NCBI RefSeq assembly: GCF_900115565.1
Contig: NZ_FOWW01000005.1
Coordinates: forward strand, 248,001-312,000
Direction of reading: 5' to 3'
Length of the DNA: 64,000 nt
DNA from: Amycolatopsis arida
GTDB lineage: Bacteria; Actinomycetota; Actinomycetes; Mycobacteriales; Pseudonocardiaceae
Positions within the stretch are counted from its first letter, which is position 1. Each line of letters begins with the position of its first letter. The translations under genes and the position numbers were made by a program. The notes under the pieces were generated by a model. It was not told the DNA's origin, did not search any database, and was given only the letters and a program-made list of their open reading frames with translations. Shown here in pieces: positions 1-8,083 of the stretch.

Positions 1-1
1 G

Positions 2-784
2 GTGTCGGAGAAGTGGGACACCGTCCTCGACGCCATCGACTCGCTGGTGACCGTGCCCGAGGTGGACGCCGCCATCCTGGAGCAGACCGCCGAGGAGCTC
101 GCCGCCTTCCACGAGGAGTCGGCCGAGGCCGAGGCCGGCGTCGACACCGAGGGCGAGGACGACCTCGACACCGACCTGGACACCGACACCGACTCCGATG
201 CCGACGAGGACGAGGACGACGAGCCGGTGGGCTTCTGGGGCGAGGTGGGCATCGACCCCATCAAGATCGTCACGACCGGCGCGGAGTACTACACGCTGCG
301 CTGCTACCTCGACGACGAGCCGATCTTCCTCGGCTCGGACGGCCGGATCGACGTGTTCACCTCTCCCAAGGCGCTGGCCCGCCGGCTGGCCGACGGCAGG
401 GACCTCGCCGACACCGACCTGGCCGAGGTGACGACCTGGGACGAGGTGTTGGCCAGGGCGACCGCCGGCGAGCTGGAGGTCGAGGTCGACCAGGAGAACA
501 CCTACGTGCTGGCCGGGCTCGACGAGGACATCGCCGAGGGCGTGAACGCCATCGACCCCACGCAGCTGGAGCTCGCCGTCGAGCTGCTCACCGACGCCGC
601 TGACTGGGCCGACGACGACTCGGTCGCCAACGCGCTGTCGACGTCGGAGAGCCTCGGCTGGCTGGTGTCGTTCGTGCTGCGGCCCGACCCGAACCGGCTC
701 GCGCCCAGCCCACCGTTCGACGCCGAGCAGAGCGCCTGGCGCAAGCTCGTCGAGCAGTTCGAGGACCGCCTCCGCACCCACTGA
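2..784 (+). CDS. C-terminal part of an acidic 'primosomal protein'-like hypothetical (partial, left edge)
   Basis: The frame is open to the left edge, so this is probably the C-terminal part of a longer protein; the GTG at base 2 may be internal because no upstream sequence is visible. The 260 residues show a short helical start, a very acidic Asp/Glu linker (about residues 46-74), then a compact domain opening with GFWGEVGID and containing YYTLRCYLDDEPIFLG, ending RLRTH. I recall this block from actinobacterial proteins labelled 'primosomal protein', a name not backed by a catalytic motif here; no helicase or nuclease motif is visible. It faces the MFS gene convergently and is followed at once by a terminator-like hairpin. 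Confidence 0.75.
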   Translation: MSEKWDTVLDAIDSLVTVPEVDAAILEQTAEELAAFHEESAEAEAGVDTEGEDDLDTDLDTDTDSDADEDEDDEPVGFWGEVGIDPIKIVTTGAEYYTLRCYLDDEPIFLGSDGRIDVFTSPKALARRLADGRDLADTDLAEVTTWDEVLARATAGELEVEVDQENTYVLAGLDEDIAEGVNAIDPTQLELAVELLTDAADWADDDSVANALSTSESLGWLVSFVLRPDPNRLAPSPPFDAEQSAWRKLVEQFEDRLRTH

Positions 785-809
785 GGTCTCTGGGGGCGAC
801 CCCCAGACC
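785..809. terminator. Bidirectional terminator-like hairpin
   Basis: Immediately after the stop codon, ggtct/agacc and ggggg/ccccc pair around a cga loop with a two-base bulge. It sits between two convergent genes and lacks a T-run, as is usual in high-GC actinobacteria. Confidence 0.5.
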
Positions 810-904
810 CCACGTTGCCAGGTTCCCACCCTGGCGGGCGCTGGTGGCGTCCTGGTTGAACCAACATCGGGCCGTGCGGGTCTGGGTGCGGGCTCGCTCG
901 TGCG

Positions 905-2161
905 TCAGGTGTCGGCAAGGCGCTCGGCGTGGACCGGCACCATGCGGATCGCCAGTAGCGGGAACACCGCGGCGACGGCGAACGCCAGCGCGTAGCGGGT
1001 GTCGCCGATCAGCAAACCGAGCAGCGGCGGGGTCAGTGACGCGGCGATGTTCTGCGCGGTGTTCTGCGCACCCAGTGCCCGGCCGGCCCAGGCACGGCCG
1101 GCGAGCTCGGCGGACGCGGTGAAGCCGAGTCCGTTGTCGCTCACCGTGATCACCGCGGCGAGCACCAGCGCGACGACCACCCACACCGTCCCGCTGACGT
1201 CGCCCCACGCGACCAGGACCATCACCACCGCGCTGGCCACCGCCAGCAGCCGCATCGGGCGCAGCCGGCTGCGCACCCGGTCCGACCAGTACCCGGCGCC
1301 GAGCCGGCCGAGTGCGCCGAGGCCCTGCACGGCGGCGAGGAACCAGCCGGCGGCCACCGGGGTCCACCCGTGGGCGGTGACGAGGTACACCGGTGCGAAC
1401 GCCGCGACGGCGAACTGCGGCACCACGAGCAGCGCGCTCGCACCGTGCACCCGCCACAGTGCCGGGCTCCGGTACGGCGAGACCGGCCGCGCCGCGCCGG
1501 GAGCCGGAGCCGGCGGCCGGGGTGGGTCGGTGACCAGCCACGCCACCAGCACCGCGGCCACCACCGCCAGGCCCGCCGGGAACAGCAGCGCCGCGCCGAC
1601 GCCGGCGTGCTGGGCCAGCGGGGGCAGTGCCAGCGCCGCGATCCCCACGCCGAGGGGTTGCGCGGTCTGCCGGATCCCCATGGCGAGGCCCCGCTCGGCC
1701 GCGCCGAACCAGCCCAGCACCACGCGCCCGCTCGCGGCGTTCACCGCGGCGGTCGCCGCGCCGGCGAGCAGCAGCAGGGGCACCAGCCGGCCGGGCGAGT
1801 GCCCGCCGAACCCGGCGACGACCAGTGGCACCGCGGACGCGCCCAGGCCCAGCGCCATCACCAGCCGCTCGCCATAGCGGTCGGCGACGGCACCCCAGGC
1901 GATCAGGGTGAGCAGCAGCCCGACGCTCGGCGCGGCGACCACGGCGCCCGCCTGCGCCAGCGACAGGCCCTCGGTGGCCAGCAGGGCCGGCACGAGGAAC
2001 GGCATGCCGAAGAGGAAGACACAACTGGCGGCCTGCGCGCCGAGCCCGAGCGCGAGGATCAGCCACCGGCGACCGGGCGGACGCGGAGCGGTCCGCAGCG
2101 TGCCGTTCTCGACGCGGCCTTTCTCGACGTGGCCTCGTTCCACCATGGCACGTCCCAACAT
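905..2161 (-). CDS. MFS transporter
   Basis: A 418-residue integral membrane protein with about 12 hydrophobic helices after a ~30-residue polar N-terminus. WGAVADRYGER after the second helix is the loop 2-3 signature of the major facilitator superfamily, and the middle (residues ~200-215) holds a short Pro/Ala-rich cytoplasmic linker between two six-helix halves. Substrate cannot be read from sequence. ATG at residue 1 and another at residue 7 are both possible; neither has a clear Shine-Dalgarno, and the 165 bp upstream is unusually AT-rich for this genome, so the promoter probably lies there. The neighbouring adenosine deaminase gene runs in the same direction but is separated by that gap, so cotranscription is uncertain. 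Confidence 0.88.
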   Translation of the reverse strand: MLGRAMVERGHVEKGRVENGTLRTAPRPPGRRWLILALGLGAQAASCVFLFGMPFLVPALLATEGLSLAQAGAVVAAPSVGLLLTLIAWGAVADRYGERLVMALGLGASAVPLVVAGFGGHSPGRLVPLLLLAGAATAAVNAASGRVVLGWFGAAERGLAMGIRQTAQPLGVGIAALALPPLAQHAGVGAALLFPAGLAVVAAVLVAWLVTDPPRPPAPAPGAARPVSPYRSPALWRVHGASALLVVPQFAVAAFAPVYLVTAHGWTPVAAGWFLAAVQGLGALGRLGAGYWSDRVRSRLRPMRLLAVASAVVMVLVAWGDVSGTVWVVVALVLAAVITVSDNGLGFTASAELAGRAWAGRALGAQNTAQNIAASLTPPLLGLLIGDTRYALAFAVAAVFPLLAIRMVPVHAERLADT

Positions 2162-2327
2162 ACGGGATAGATTTCCTACTATGTTGGATTTTACTTCGCA
2201 TACCTAAGCAACCACAACTCCGCGGGCGGGAGCGAGCGGCGACGTGCCTCGGTGAACAGGGCGACCAGCCGCGCGAGACCGCCGGTGATCACCCTGCGCA
2301 ATTAGCTCAATCGGGTGAAAAACGCTT

Positions 2328-3416
2328 TTAGTCGAGCAACTCCGCGTAACCGGGCTTGATGACCGTGTTGATCAGTTCGAGCCGTTGGTCGAAATCGAGG
2401 AAGGCGGATTTCATCGCATTGATGGTGAACCACTGCAGGTCCGCCCAGCCGTAGCCGAAGGCGTCCACCAGTGCGGCCAACTCGGAGGACACCGTGCAGC
2501 CGCTCATCAGCCGGTTGTCGGTGTTCACGGTGACCCGGAACCGCAGCCGGGCGAGCAGCCCGATCGGGTGCTCAGCGATCGACCGGGCGGCGCCGGTCTG
2601 CACGTTCGACGAGGGGCAGATCTCCAGCGGGATTCGCCGGTCGCGGACGTAGCTGGCCAGCCTGCCGAGCTGAACATGGCCGTCACCAGCGGTTTTGACG
2701 TCATCGACGATCCGGACGCCGTGGCCGAGCCGCTCGGCGCCGCAGTGCTGGATCGCCTCCCAGATCGACGCGAGCCCGAACGCCTCACCGGCGTGAATCG
2801 TGAAGTGCGCGTTGTTGCGGCGCAGGTACTCGAACGCGTCCAGGTTGCGGGTGGGCGGGTAGCCCTCCTCGGGGCCGGCGATGTCGAAACCACCGACGCC
2901 GGCGTCCCGGTAACGCACCGCGAGCTCGGCGATCTCCAACGCCCTGGCGTGCTGCCGCATCGCGCACAGCAGGGTGACGACGCGAATGTTCCGACCCCGC
3001 TCGGCGGCCCGCCGGGCCCCTTCCGCGAACCCCTGCTGCACGGCCTCCACCACCGTGTCGAGTGACAGGCCGCGCTCCACGAAGAGCTCCGGAGCGTAAC
3101 GAACCTCGGCGTAGACCACGCCGTCGTCGGCCAGGTCCTCCGCCGCCTCGGCGGCCACCCTGACCAGGGCCTCCTCGGTCTGCATCACCCCGCAGGTGTG
3201 CGCGAACGTCTCCAGGTAGGTCTCCAGCGACCCGGAGTTGGCCGCCGCGATGAACCAGCGACCCAGCTCGTCGGGGTCGGCGGTGGGCAGTCCGGCATAG
3301 CCGGTGGCCGCGGCGAGCTCGACGACGGTGCGGGGGCGCAGACCGCCGTCGAGGTGATCGTGCAGCAGGACCTTGGGGACGCGGCGGATGGCCTCGAGGG
3401 TGGGGACGCCTGGCAT
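2328..3416 (-). CDS. add: Adenosine deaminase
   Basis: A 362-residue cytosolic zinc hydrolase converting adenosine or deoxyadenosine to inosine or deoxyinosine in purine salvage. Family signatures are complete: [10 protein letters not shown] near residue 19 (zinc histidines), TIHAGEAFG (zinc His and catalytic Glu), [14 protein letters not shown] and [10 protein letters not shown] (catalytic Asp). Length matches bacterial ADA of the 340-370 class. The ATG has no Shine-Dalgarno; a TAGGGT hexamer lies exactly six bases upstream, which predicts a leaderless mRNA. It is separate from, but functionally linked to, the nucleoside uptake and salvage operon 5 kb away. Confidence 0.96.
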   Translation of the reverse strand: MPGVPTLEAIRRVPKVLLHDHLDGGLRPRTVVELAAATGYAGLPTADPDELGRWFIAAANSGSLETYLETFAHTCGVMQTEEALVRVAAEAAEDLADDGVVYAEVRYAPELFVERGLSLDTVVEAVQQGFAEGARRAAERGRNIRVVTLLCAMRQHARALEIAELAVRYRDAGVGGFDIAGPEEGYPPTRNLDAFEYLRRNNAHFTIHAGEAFGLASIWEAIQHCGAERLGHGVRIVDDVKTAGDGHVQLGRLASYVRDRRIPLEICPSSNVQTGAARSIAEHPIGLLARLRFRVTVNTDNRLMSGCTVSSELAALVDAFGYGWADLQWFTINAMKSAFLDFDQRLELINTVIKPGYAELLD

Positions 3417-3422
3417 GCCGCA

Positions 3423-3428
3423 ACCCTA
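3423..3428 (-). promoter_or_regulatory. Predicted -10 box of a leaderless add promoter
   Basis: TAGGGT on the minus strand ends six bases before the add ATG. With transcription starting about seven bases after a -10 box, the mRNA would begin at the start codon. The same geometry recurs at eight other genes in this window. Confidence 0.5.
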
Positions 3429-3677
3429 CCCGCGGCGGGTGCGCCCGGCGTCGGCCGAACGGCCCCCGTCGTTCACCTACACGGCCCACCCGCTGCGTGG
3501 ATCCGACCAAGTCTCAGCCTCGACTTAACCCTCAGCTCGCGTGGTGGGAGCGCATTGGGCCATCGGGGGTGCCCATGTCATTCCGTTCGCCAGCGGGGGC
3601 GATACCCACAGCAATTCCGGACTAGATAAGCTGCGGCCCACGTCCCATCCTTTTCCCCGCCGATGAAGGACACCGCA

Positions 3678-4727
3678 GTGACCACTGACAACCACCTCGC
3701 AGCCCCGTCCTTCGACCGGATGCGCAACATGCTGGTGCGCGCGGCCGAGGTCCGAGAGAGCGAGCAGCAGCAGATCTTCGACGCCCTCGACGACATCTAC
3801 GCCAGGCTCGCGCCGGTGGACTCCCTCGGCGCGGTGCGCAAGCGCCTGTCCGAGCTGCCCGACCGGACCGAGGTCGGCGTGCTCGCCGAGCGGCTGGACG
3901 AGGCGATGTCCCGGCTGGAGGCGCAGGACAACGCCATCGCCGACCTGGCGAGGGCCGTGGAGGCCATCGTCGACAAGCTGGCGAAGCCGTTCGCCCAGCT
4001 CGACGGCCGGCTGGACGGCGTGGGCGCGCGCTTCGAGGGCGTCGCGGGCCGGATGGACGGCCTCGAGGACAAGCTGGAGAGCATCCACCGCAGGCTGGAC
4101 GAGCTGGGTACGCACCTGGACAAGCAGGACAGCAGGCTGGAGTCGCTGCCGGCGGCCGTGCACGGGCCGGTGAAGGAGCGGATCGAGCTGTCCGAGTCCG
4201 TGCTCCGCGACCGGGTGGAGACGCTGGACACCGCGACCAAGGAGCGGCTCGACGCGCACACCGACGCGCTGCGCACCGCGGTGGCGGAGACCGGTGAGAT
4301 GGTGGACCCGGCGGCGCGGCTGGACGGCCTCGGCGAGCGGCTCGACCAGGTGACCAGCCGGCTCGACGACCTGGCCGGCCGGCTGGAGACGGTGGAGGGC
4401 AACGTCGCCGCGCGGATCGGCGAGCTGGACGGCTCGGTAAAGAGCGGGCTGACCAAGGTCGAGGGCACCGTCGCGCAGCGGCCGGACACCGAGACGGTCA
4501 CCTCGCTGGTGAAGAAGAGCAACGAGGAGTCCGAGCGGCGGATCGGGGGCCAGCTGGACGAGGCGATGGCCACGTTCGCCGAGCTGATGCTCGGCGGTGG
4601 GCCGGCCCCGCAGCCGGTGCCGGCGCCGCCCGCGCCGCGCCAGCCGCGCCGCTCGCGCAACGGTCGGGCCCCGAAGGCCGCCGACAAGGCCAAGTCCGGC
4701 TCCGACGCCACCGACGACACCGACTGA
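3678..4727 (+). CDS. Long coiled-coil protein of unknown function
   Basis: A soluble ~349-residue protein dominated by heptad-like repeats: many segments of the form RLD.L..RLE and LDGRLDGVG between residues ~60 and 300, predicting extended coiled coil. The tail (last ~50 residues) is Pro/Ala-rich then basic (RQPRRSRNGR) and ends acidic. No signal peptide, transmembrane segment or enzyme motif is visible. I chose GTG 3678 because GAAGGA lies seven bases upstream; an in-frame ATG at 3663 would overlap that ribosome site. It ends at a strong palindromic repeat shared with another locus. Function not recognised; a structural or nucleoid/cytoskeletal role would be speculation. Confidence 0.8.
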   Translation: MTTDNHLAAPSFDRMRNMLVRAAEVRESEQQQIFDALDDIYARLAPVDSLGAVRKRLSELPDRTEVGVLAERLDEAMSRLEAQDNAIADLARAVEAIVDKLAKPFAQLDGRLDGVGARFEGVAGRMDGLEDKLESIHRRLDELGTHLDKQDSRLESLPAAVHGPVKERIELSESVLRDRVETLDTATKERLDAHTDALRTAVAETGEMVDPAARLDGLGERLDQVTSRLDDLAGRLETVEGNVAARIGELDGSVKSGLTKVEGTVAQRPDTETVTSLVKKSNEESERRIGGQLDEAMATFAELMLGGGPAPQPVPAPPAPRQPRRSRNGRAPKAADKAKSGSDATDDTD

Positions 4728-4752
4728 CCCTCGCGTCACCCACGAGGTGCTT

Positions 4753-4805
4753 GCCGTGAAGGCCACCTTCATCGCGCTCAGCGCGATGAAGGTGGCCTTC
4801 ATGGC
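4753..4805. repeat. Palindromic intergenic repeat, copy 1 (terminator-like)
   Basis: Two perfect 21-base arms (4757-4777 and 4781-4801) with a three-base loop; including one G-U pair the stem reaches 25 bp. The arm core is TGAAGGCCACCTTCATCGC. It lies between two convergent genes. A second near-identical copy occupies the same kind of position after sdhB, and a half copy lies at 39922-39936. It could end transcription from both sides. Confidence 0.8.
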
Positions 4806-4820
4806 GGTGGAGGTAGGCCG

Positions 4821-5213
4821 CTAGCTCAGGCGTCGCCACTCCACAGCGGCTGGTCGTCGACCGCCAGTCTTCACGAACTCGGCCAGAACCGCCCGGAACT
4901 GGTCCAGCGGCAGACCCGAGCCGCCGGGAAACTCGACCTCCGACTCGACCGGCGGCGAGGCGGAGACACCGGCGCTGACGGCGGACTGGTCCAACCCGTA
5001 GTAGCGCAGGTAGCCATAGCCGTCCTGGACGTGCGCCTCCAGCACGGCCATGCCTTCCCCAGCTTGGAGGGACGCCGTGTACACGCCTGGCTCGACGAGC
5101 AGTGTCACCAGCCGGTCCACGTCCTCTTCCGTGCTGACCGGGACGTCCTCACCGCCGGCGACACCATCCCGAAAGGTTGGCACGGCCGCACGGTAGGTCG
5201 CGGTGTGGGTCAT
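4821..5213 (-). CDS. Imm1-like immunity protein
   Basis: A 130-residue acidic protein with a YGYLRYYGLDQ segment near the middle and alternating short beta-rich stretches, resembling the Imm1 immunity family that neutralises deaminase toxins. Its ATG overlaps the toxin stop codon as ATGA, so the two are translationally coupled and made together, the normal arrangement for a cytosolic toxin-immunity pair. The family call rests on general pattern and context rather than on an invariant motif, so another small immunity family is possible. The gene closes a minus-strand cluster and abuts the palindromic repeat. Confidence 0.6.
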   Translation of the reverse strand: MTHTATYRAAVPTFRDGVAGGEDVPVSTEEDVDRLVTLLVEPGVYTASLQAGEGMAVLEAHVQDGYGYLRYYGLDQSAVSAGVSASPPVESEVEFPGGSGLPLDQFRAVLAEFVKTGGRRPAAVEWRRLS

Positions 5214-5986
5214 GACGGTGAGCCTCCTTCGTACACCCGGATCGTTCCGTCTCCCTGTACCACGCGCAATCGCGCCCCTGGCGCCAGGAACTCCGATAGG
5301 TACCGGTCGCAGGTGAACGAGTAGTTCCGCCGCCGGTCGAAGTCGCGGGTACCGCAGACCTGGCGGTCGATGACCACCGTCTCATCAGTCAGACCTTCCC
5401 GGCGCATAGCCATCGCGACCTTGACTTCCACGTGCCGGGCGAGTTGCTCGGCTGGCCGCTTGGCGGGCGGAAGGTGATCCAGAACGAACCGCTGGCCCGC
5501 CCGGAAGTGCTCGTCCGAATCGCCACTGGCCATGCGCACGGTCCAGCCGTCCGAGCGGAGCCACTCACCCCGTGCCGGCACGGTTCCGGGCGGCCGCTGA
5601 CCGACCCGGGCACGCGACCGTTCCACCCGCTCGGCGAGGTGCGGCGGAACCTCCGTCGATGTGCTCTTCACGGGGCCGGCCGACATCGGCGCGGTGGGGT
5701 TGGACGGTGGCGGTCGGGTGGCGCCGAGCCGGTCGAGGTAGGCGCGGAGGTGCCGGTTCACGGTGTCGAGCGGTTCGGTGAGCCGGTCGAGGTCGGCGGC
5801 GCTCCGCGCGGCCACGGCGGGGAGCTGACCGAACTCGCAATCAGCGGTGCCTCGCGTCAGGGGCTCGAGGACGGTCCCGGCTTCCTCGAGTGCGGCGGCC
5901 GCCTCGCGCAGCGCGACGCGGCACCGCTCGACCAGGGTGAGCACGGCCTCGACCGCCGCCGCCAGGTTCCCGACCGACTTCGACAC
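5210..5986 (-). CDS. DddA/SCP1.201-like deaminase toxin
   Basis: A 258-residue protein in two parts. Residues ~1-90 are helical and Ala/Leu-rich with no signal peptide, like the leader of a contact-dependent or type VII toxin. After a Pro-rich linker, residues ~140-258 carry the deaminase signature: HVE at 185-187 (zinc His, catalytic Glu), then VCG at Cys211 and Cys226 as the probable cysteine ligands, followed by FLAPGARLRVV. This order is that of SCP1.201-like deaminases, the family of the double-stranded DNA cytosine deaminase DddA. The two cysteines are 14 residues apart, wider than in DddA. GTG 5986 is chosen because GGGGAGGGG lies about six bases upstream; a longer frame is open but lacks support. 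Confidence 0.78.
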   Translation of the reverse strand: MSKSVGNLAAAVEAVLTLVERCRVALREAAAALEEAGTVLEPLTRGTADCEFGQLPAVAARSAADLDRLTEPLDTVNRHLRAYLDRLGATRPPPSNPTAPMSAGPVKSTSTEVPPHLAERVERSRARVGQRPPGTVPARGEWLRSDGWTVRMASGDSDEHFRAGQRFVLDHLPPAKRPAEQLARHVEVKVAMAMRREGLTDETVVIDRQVCGTRDFDRRRNYSFTCDRYLSEFLAPGARLRVVQGDGTIRVYEGGSPS

Positions 5987-6048
5987 GCGCACCCCTCCCC
6001 TCGGCCGATCGTGGGTCTTGCCGAGGTGGGAAGGGACCGCCGGACGGG

Positions 6049-6411
6049 TCACACCGAGTAGAGGTCGACCAGGGTGGCCGGGTCGATCGGCGCAGGCTCC
6101 GGGTTGGTGGGCGGCAGTGCCCACAGGAACACCTCACCCGGGTGCGCCCCAATGGCGGCGCAGACCTGCACGAACTGGGTCAGGGTCAGCGACCGCCGAC
6201 CGACCTCGAACCGGCACAGCGTGCTGTTGGACAGCCCGGTCCCGGCCACCGCCTCCACCTGGGTCCGCCGCTGCCAGCGGCGGAACTCGGCGAACGTCTC
6301 ACCGAGCTGCCGCACCGCCAGCGCGGCCCACTCCCGATCCACCAGGCCAGCCAGCTCGACACGACCGCGCCGGGCCGGCACCGCCGCCCGCATGATCCCG
6401 ACCACGGTCAT
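6049..6411 (-). CDS. Small helix-turn-helix (XRE-type) regulator
   Basis: A 120-residue protein. Residues ~45-100 form a Cro/CI-type domain: RRTQVEAVAGTGLSNSTLCR is the helix-turn-helix, followed by FEVGRRSLTLTQFVQVCAAI. The C-terminus is Pro-rich. Its ATG shares bases with the preceding stop codon (TGATG), so translation is coupled to the upstream unknown gene. It lies 60 bp upstream of the deaminase toxin in the same direction and is a candidate autoregulator of the toxin-immunity unit; that role is inferred from position. Confidence 0.8.
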   Translation of the reverse strand: MTVVGIMRAAVPARRGRVELAGLVDREWAALAVRQLGETFAEFRRWQRRTQVEAVAGTGLSNSTLCRFEVGRRSLTLTQFVQVCAAIGAHPGEVFLWALPPTNPEPAPIDPATLVDLYSV

Positions 6412-6734
6412 CACCGGCCCCCACGGTCGTGAACGTCCCGCCACGCGCTGGGTAGGGAACGCGACGGACGACACGGCCATCCCGTACAGGCTCTGCCGGA
6501 TTGATCGTCCAGGTCTTTCGGGGTGCACAGCTCCGTGTGACCCGTGGCTTCCAGGCGCACCGGGAACGTGATGCTGTCCCACTGACCCTCGTAGAACTGG
6601 ACCACACCCCACCCGCCGCGCCGCAATCGCACCCGGGTGCCCGGCCGGGGCCGACCGTGCCGGCCGGTGCCCTCGTGGGCCGACCACCATGTAGCGCCAT
6701 CGAACCAGTCCGAGTCGCCCTTACGCGCATCCAT
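6411..6734 (-). CDS. Hypothetical protein upstream of the HTH regulator
   Basis: A 107-residue protein, rich in Trp, Arg and Gly in the first half (WFDGATWW, RVRLRRGGWGVVQF) with a C-terminal Cys/Ser/Arg-rich tail. The middle reads like a small beta domain. It is supported as real by a GGGAGGTGA ribosome site nine bases before the ATG and by the TGATG overlap with the next gene. I recognise no family. Being first in the short toxin cluster, it may be an accessory or regulatory partner, but nothing in its sequence shows this. Confidence 0.6.
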   Translation of the reverse strand: MDARKGDSDWFDGATWWSAHEGTGRHGRPRPGTRVRLRRGGWGVVQFYEGQWDSITFPVRLEATGHTELCTPKDLDDQSGRACTGWPCRPSRSLPSAWRDVHDRGGR

Positions 6735-6817
6735 GCTCCGTCACCTCCCGCAACTGGGAAGGGACGCTAGGAGCGGATGCGGTGCGGACTTGTCCCTTGA
6801 GGACACGCCCCGCCGGT

Positions 6818-8002
6818 TCACCCGACCGGGGCAACACCCATTCGCCATGCCAAGGCGCGCAGCTCGCGCCCCTCGGCATCACGCCGAACGCGGCGAAGTG
6901 CGTTCGCCACCGCCTCGCGGGCGAAAGCGTTGGCGCGCACCTTCTGTGGCGCGAGCTGCTCGGCGCGCAGCAGGGCGGCGATGCCACGGTCGCGGTAGCG
7001 CGGCTCGGCCAGCAGCGCACGGCCGAAGTCGATCCAGAACGCCGCCTGGCGGTGGGGCACCGGGAGGGTCTCCGGTGGGCGCACCGAGGCCGCCACCTCC
7101 GCGACCTTCGCGCCGTATCCGAGCTCGACCGCGATGGACACCCGCCAGATGCCCACGTTCGTCCGGGTGAAGTCCGTCCTCGTCCACGGCCGGTCGTCCG
7201 TGTCGATCACCCGCGCGAGCGCCTCGGCCTCGTCGAGTCGCCCCAGTGCCACGTCCTCCCGCCCCTGAGTGGCGGCGGCGAGCGCCGCCACCAGGTGTGC
7301 CATGCCCCGGACGTGGTAGGGGGCCTCGCTGTCCGCGGTCGCCGCGGCCAGCTCGTACTGCCGTGACCGGTTGCCGCCGCTGAGCAGTTGCGCCCGGCGC
7401 CACGCGACGTCGGCGACCACCTCGGGATCACCGAGCGACTCAGCCGCCTGGTGCATCCGGTCCGCCGCCAGGATCGGCAACGCCCTGATCCCGAGGTCGA
7501 ACCCGACGTAGGCGACGGACTTGTAAGCGCCGATCAGGCCCATGAGCGCCGACCGCCGGAGTGCGGGGTCGGCCGCGGCCGCGAGAAGCTCACGGAGCAG
7601 GGGCGGCAGCAGCTCCGCCTGCTCACGGTATGCCGCGCGGGGACGCAACGCCCTGTTCAGCCGATCCAGGTCGGCCCGCACCTCCGGCCACGGCCGGCGC
7701 GGACCTTCGGGCACGTCGCCGAGCCACCAGGCAGCCACCGCGTCCTCCACGGCCTGGATCGCGGCGACGGTCTCACCGTCCGACCGGTCCACCGGTACGT
7801 ACGGCTTGCCGGTCAGCTCGACCGGTGAGACCCGCAGGGCGTTGGCCAGCGCCTCCAGTGTCTTCCGGCTGTTGACCGCCTTCTCACCACGCTCCAACTT
7901 CGCCAGGTAGCCGTACGAGATCCCGGACAGCTCGGCGGTCACTCTCAATGACATTCGCCGCCACGACCTGATCTCCCGCAGGCGCCGGCCGATGTCACTC
8001 AT
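6818..8002 (-). CDS. XRE-family regulator with TPR-like sensor domain
   Basis: A 394-residue cytosolic protein. Residues ~1-65 are a Cro/CI helix-turn-helix (SLRVTAELSGISYGYLAKLE, with the ERGEKAVNSRKTLEALA second half). The remaining ~320 residues are Ala/Leu/Arg-rich helical repeats of tetratricopeptide type, as in actinobacterial regulators that bind small ligands or peptides. ATG 8002 has GAGGTGG six bases upstream; an in-frame start 16 residues earlier is less likely. It is transcribed toward the toxin cluster but is separated from it by about 80 bp, so it may control that cluster or something else. Confidence 0.82.
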   Translation of the reverse strand: MSDIGRRLREIRSWRRMSLRVTAELSGISYGYLAKLERGEKAVNSRKTLEALANALRVSPVELTGKPYVPVDRSDGETVAAIQAVEDAVAAWWLGDVPEGPRRPWPEVRADLDRLNRALRPRAAYREQAELLPPLLRELLAAAADPALRRSALMGLIGAYKSVAYVGFDLGIRALPILAADRMHQAAESLGDPEVVADVAWRRAQLLSGGNRSRQYELAAATADSEAPYHVRGMAHLVAALAAATQGREDVALGRLDEAEALARVIDTDDRPWTRTDFTRTNVGIWRVSIAVELGYGAKVAEVAASVRPPETLPVPHRQAAFWIDFGRALLAEPRYRDRGIAALLRAEQLAPQKVRANAFAREAVANALRRVRRDAEGRELRALAWRMGVAPVG

Positions 8003-8083
8003 GTCCACCTCGCTCGCGGTTGGCCGCAGGGGCAACATCAGGGTAGCCACCCGACCACATGCTGAACACGTCCCGGAGGTGGC

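Noticed and set aside
2162-2327. Small RNA or tRNA in the AT-rich gap
   Set aside because: No cloverleaf or strong stem structure; probably promoter DNA of the MFS gene.
5987-6124. 46-residue N-terminal extension of the deaminase toxin
   Set aside because: Composition is atypical and a strong ribosome site precedes GTG 5986.
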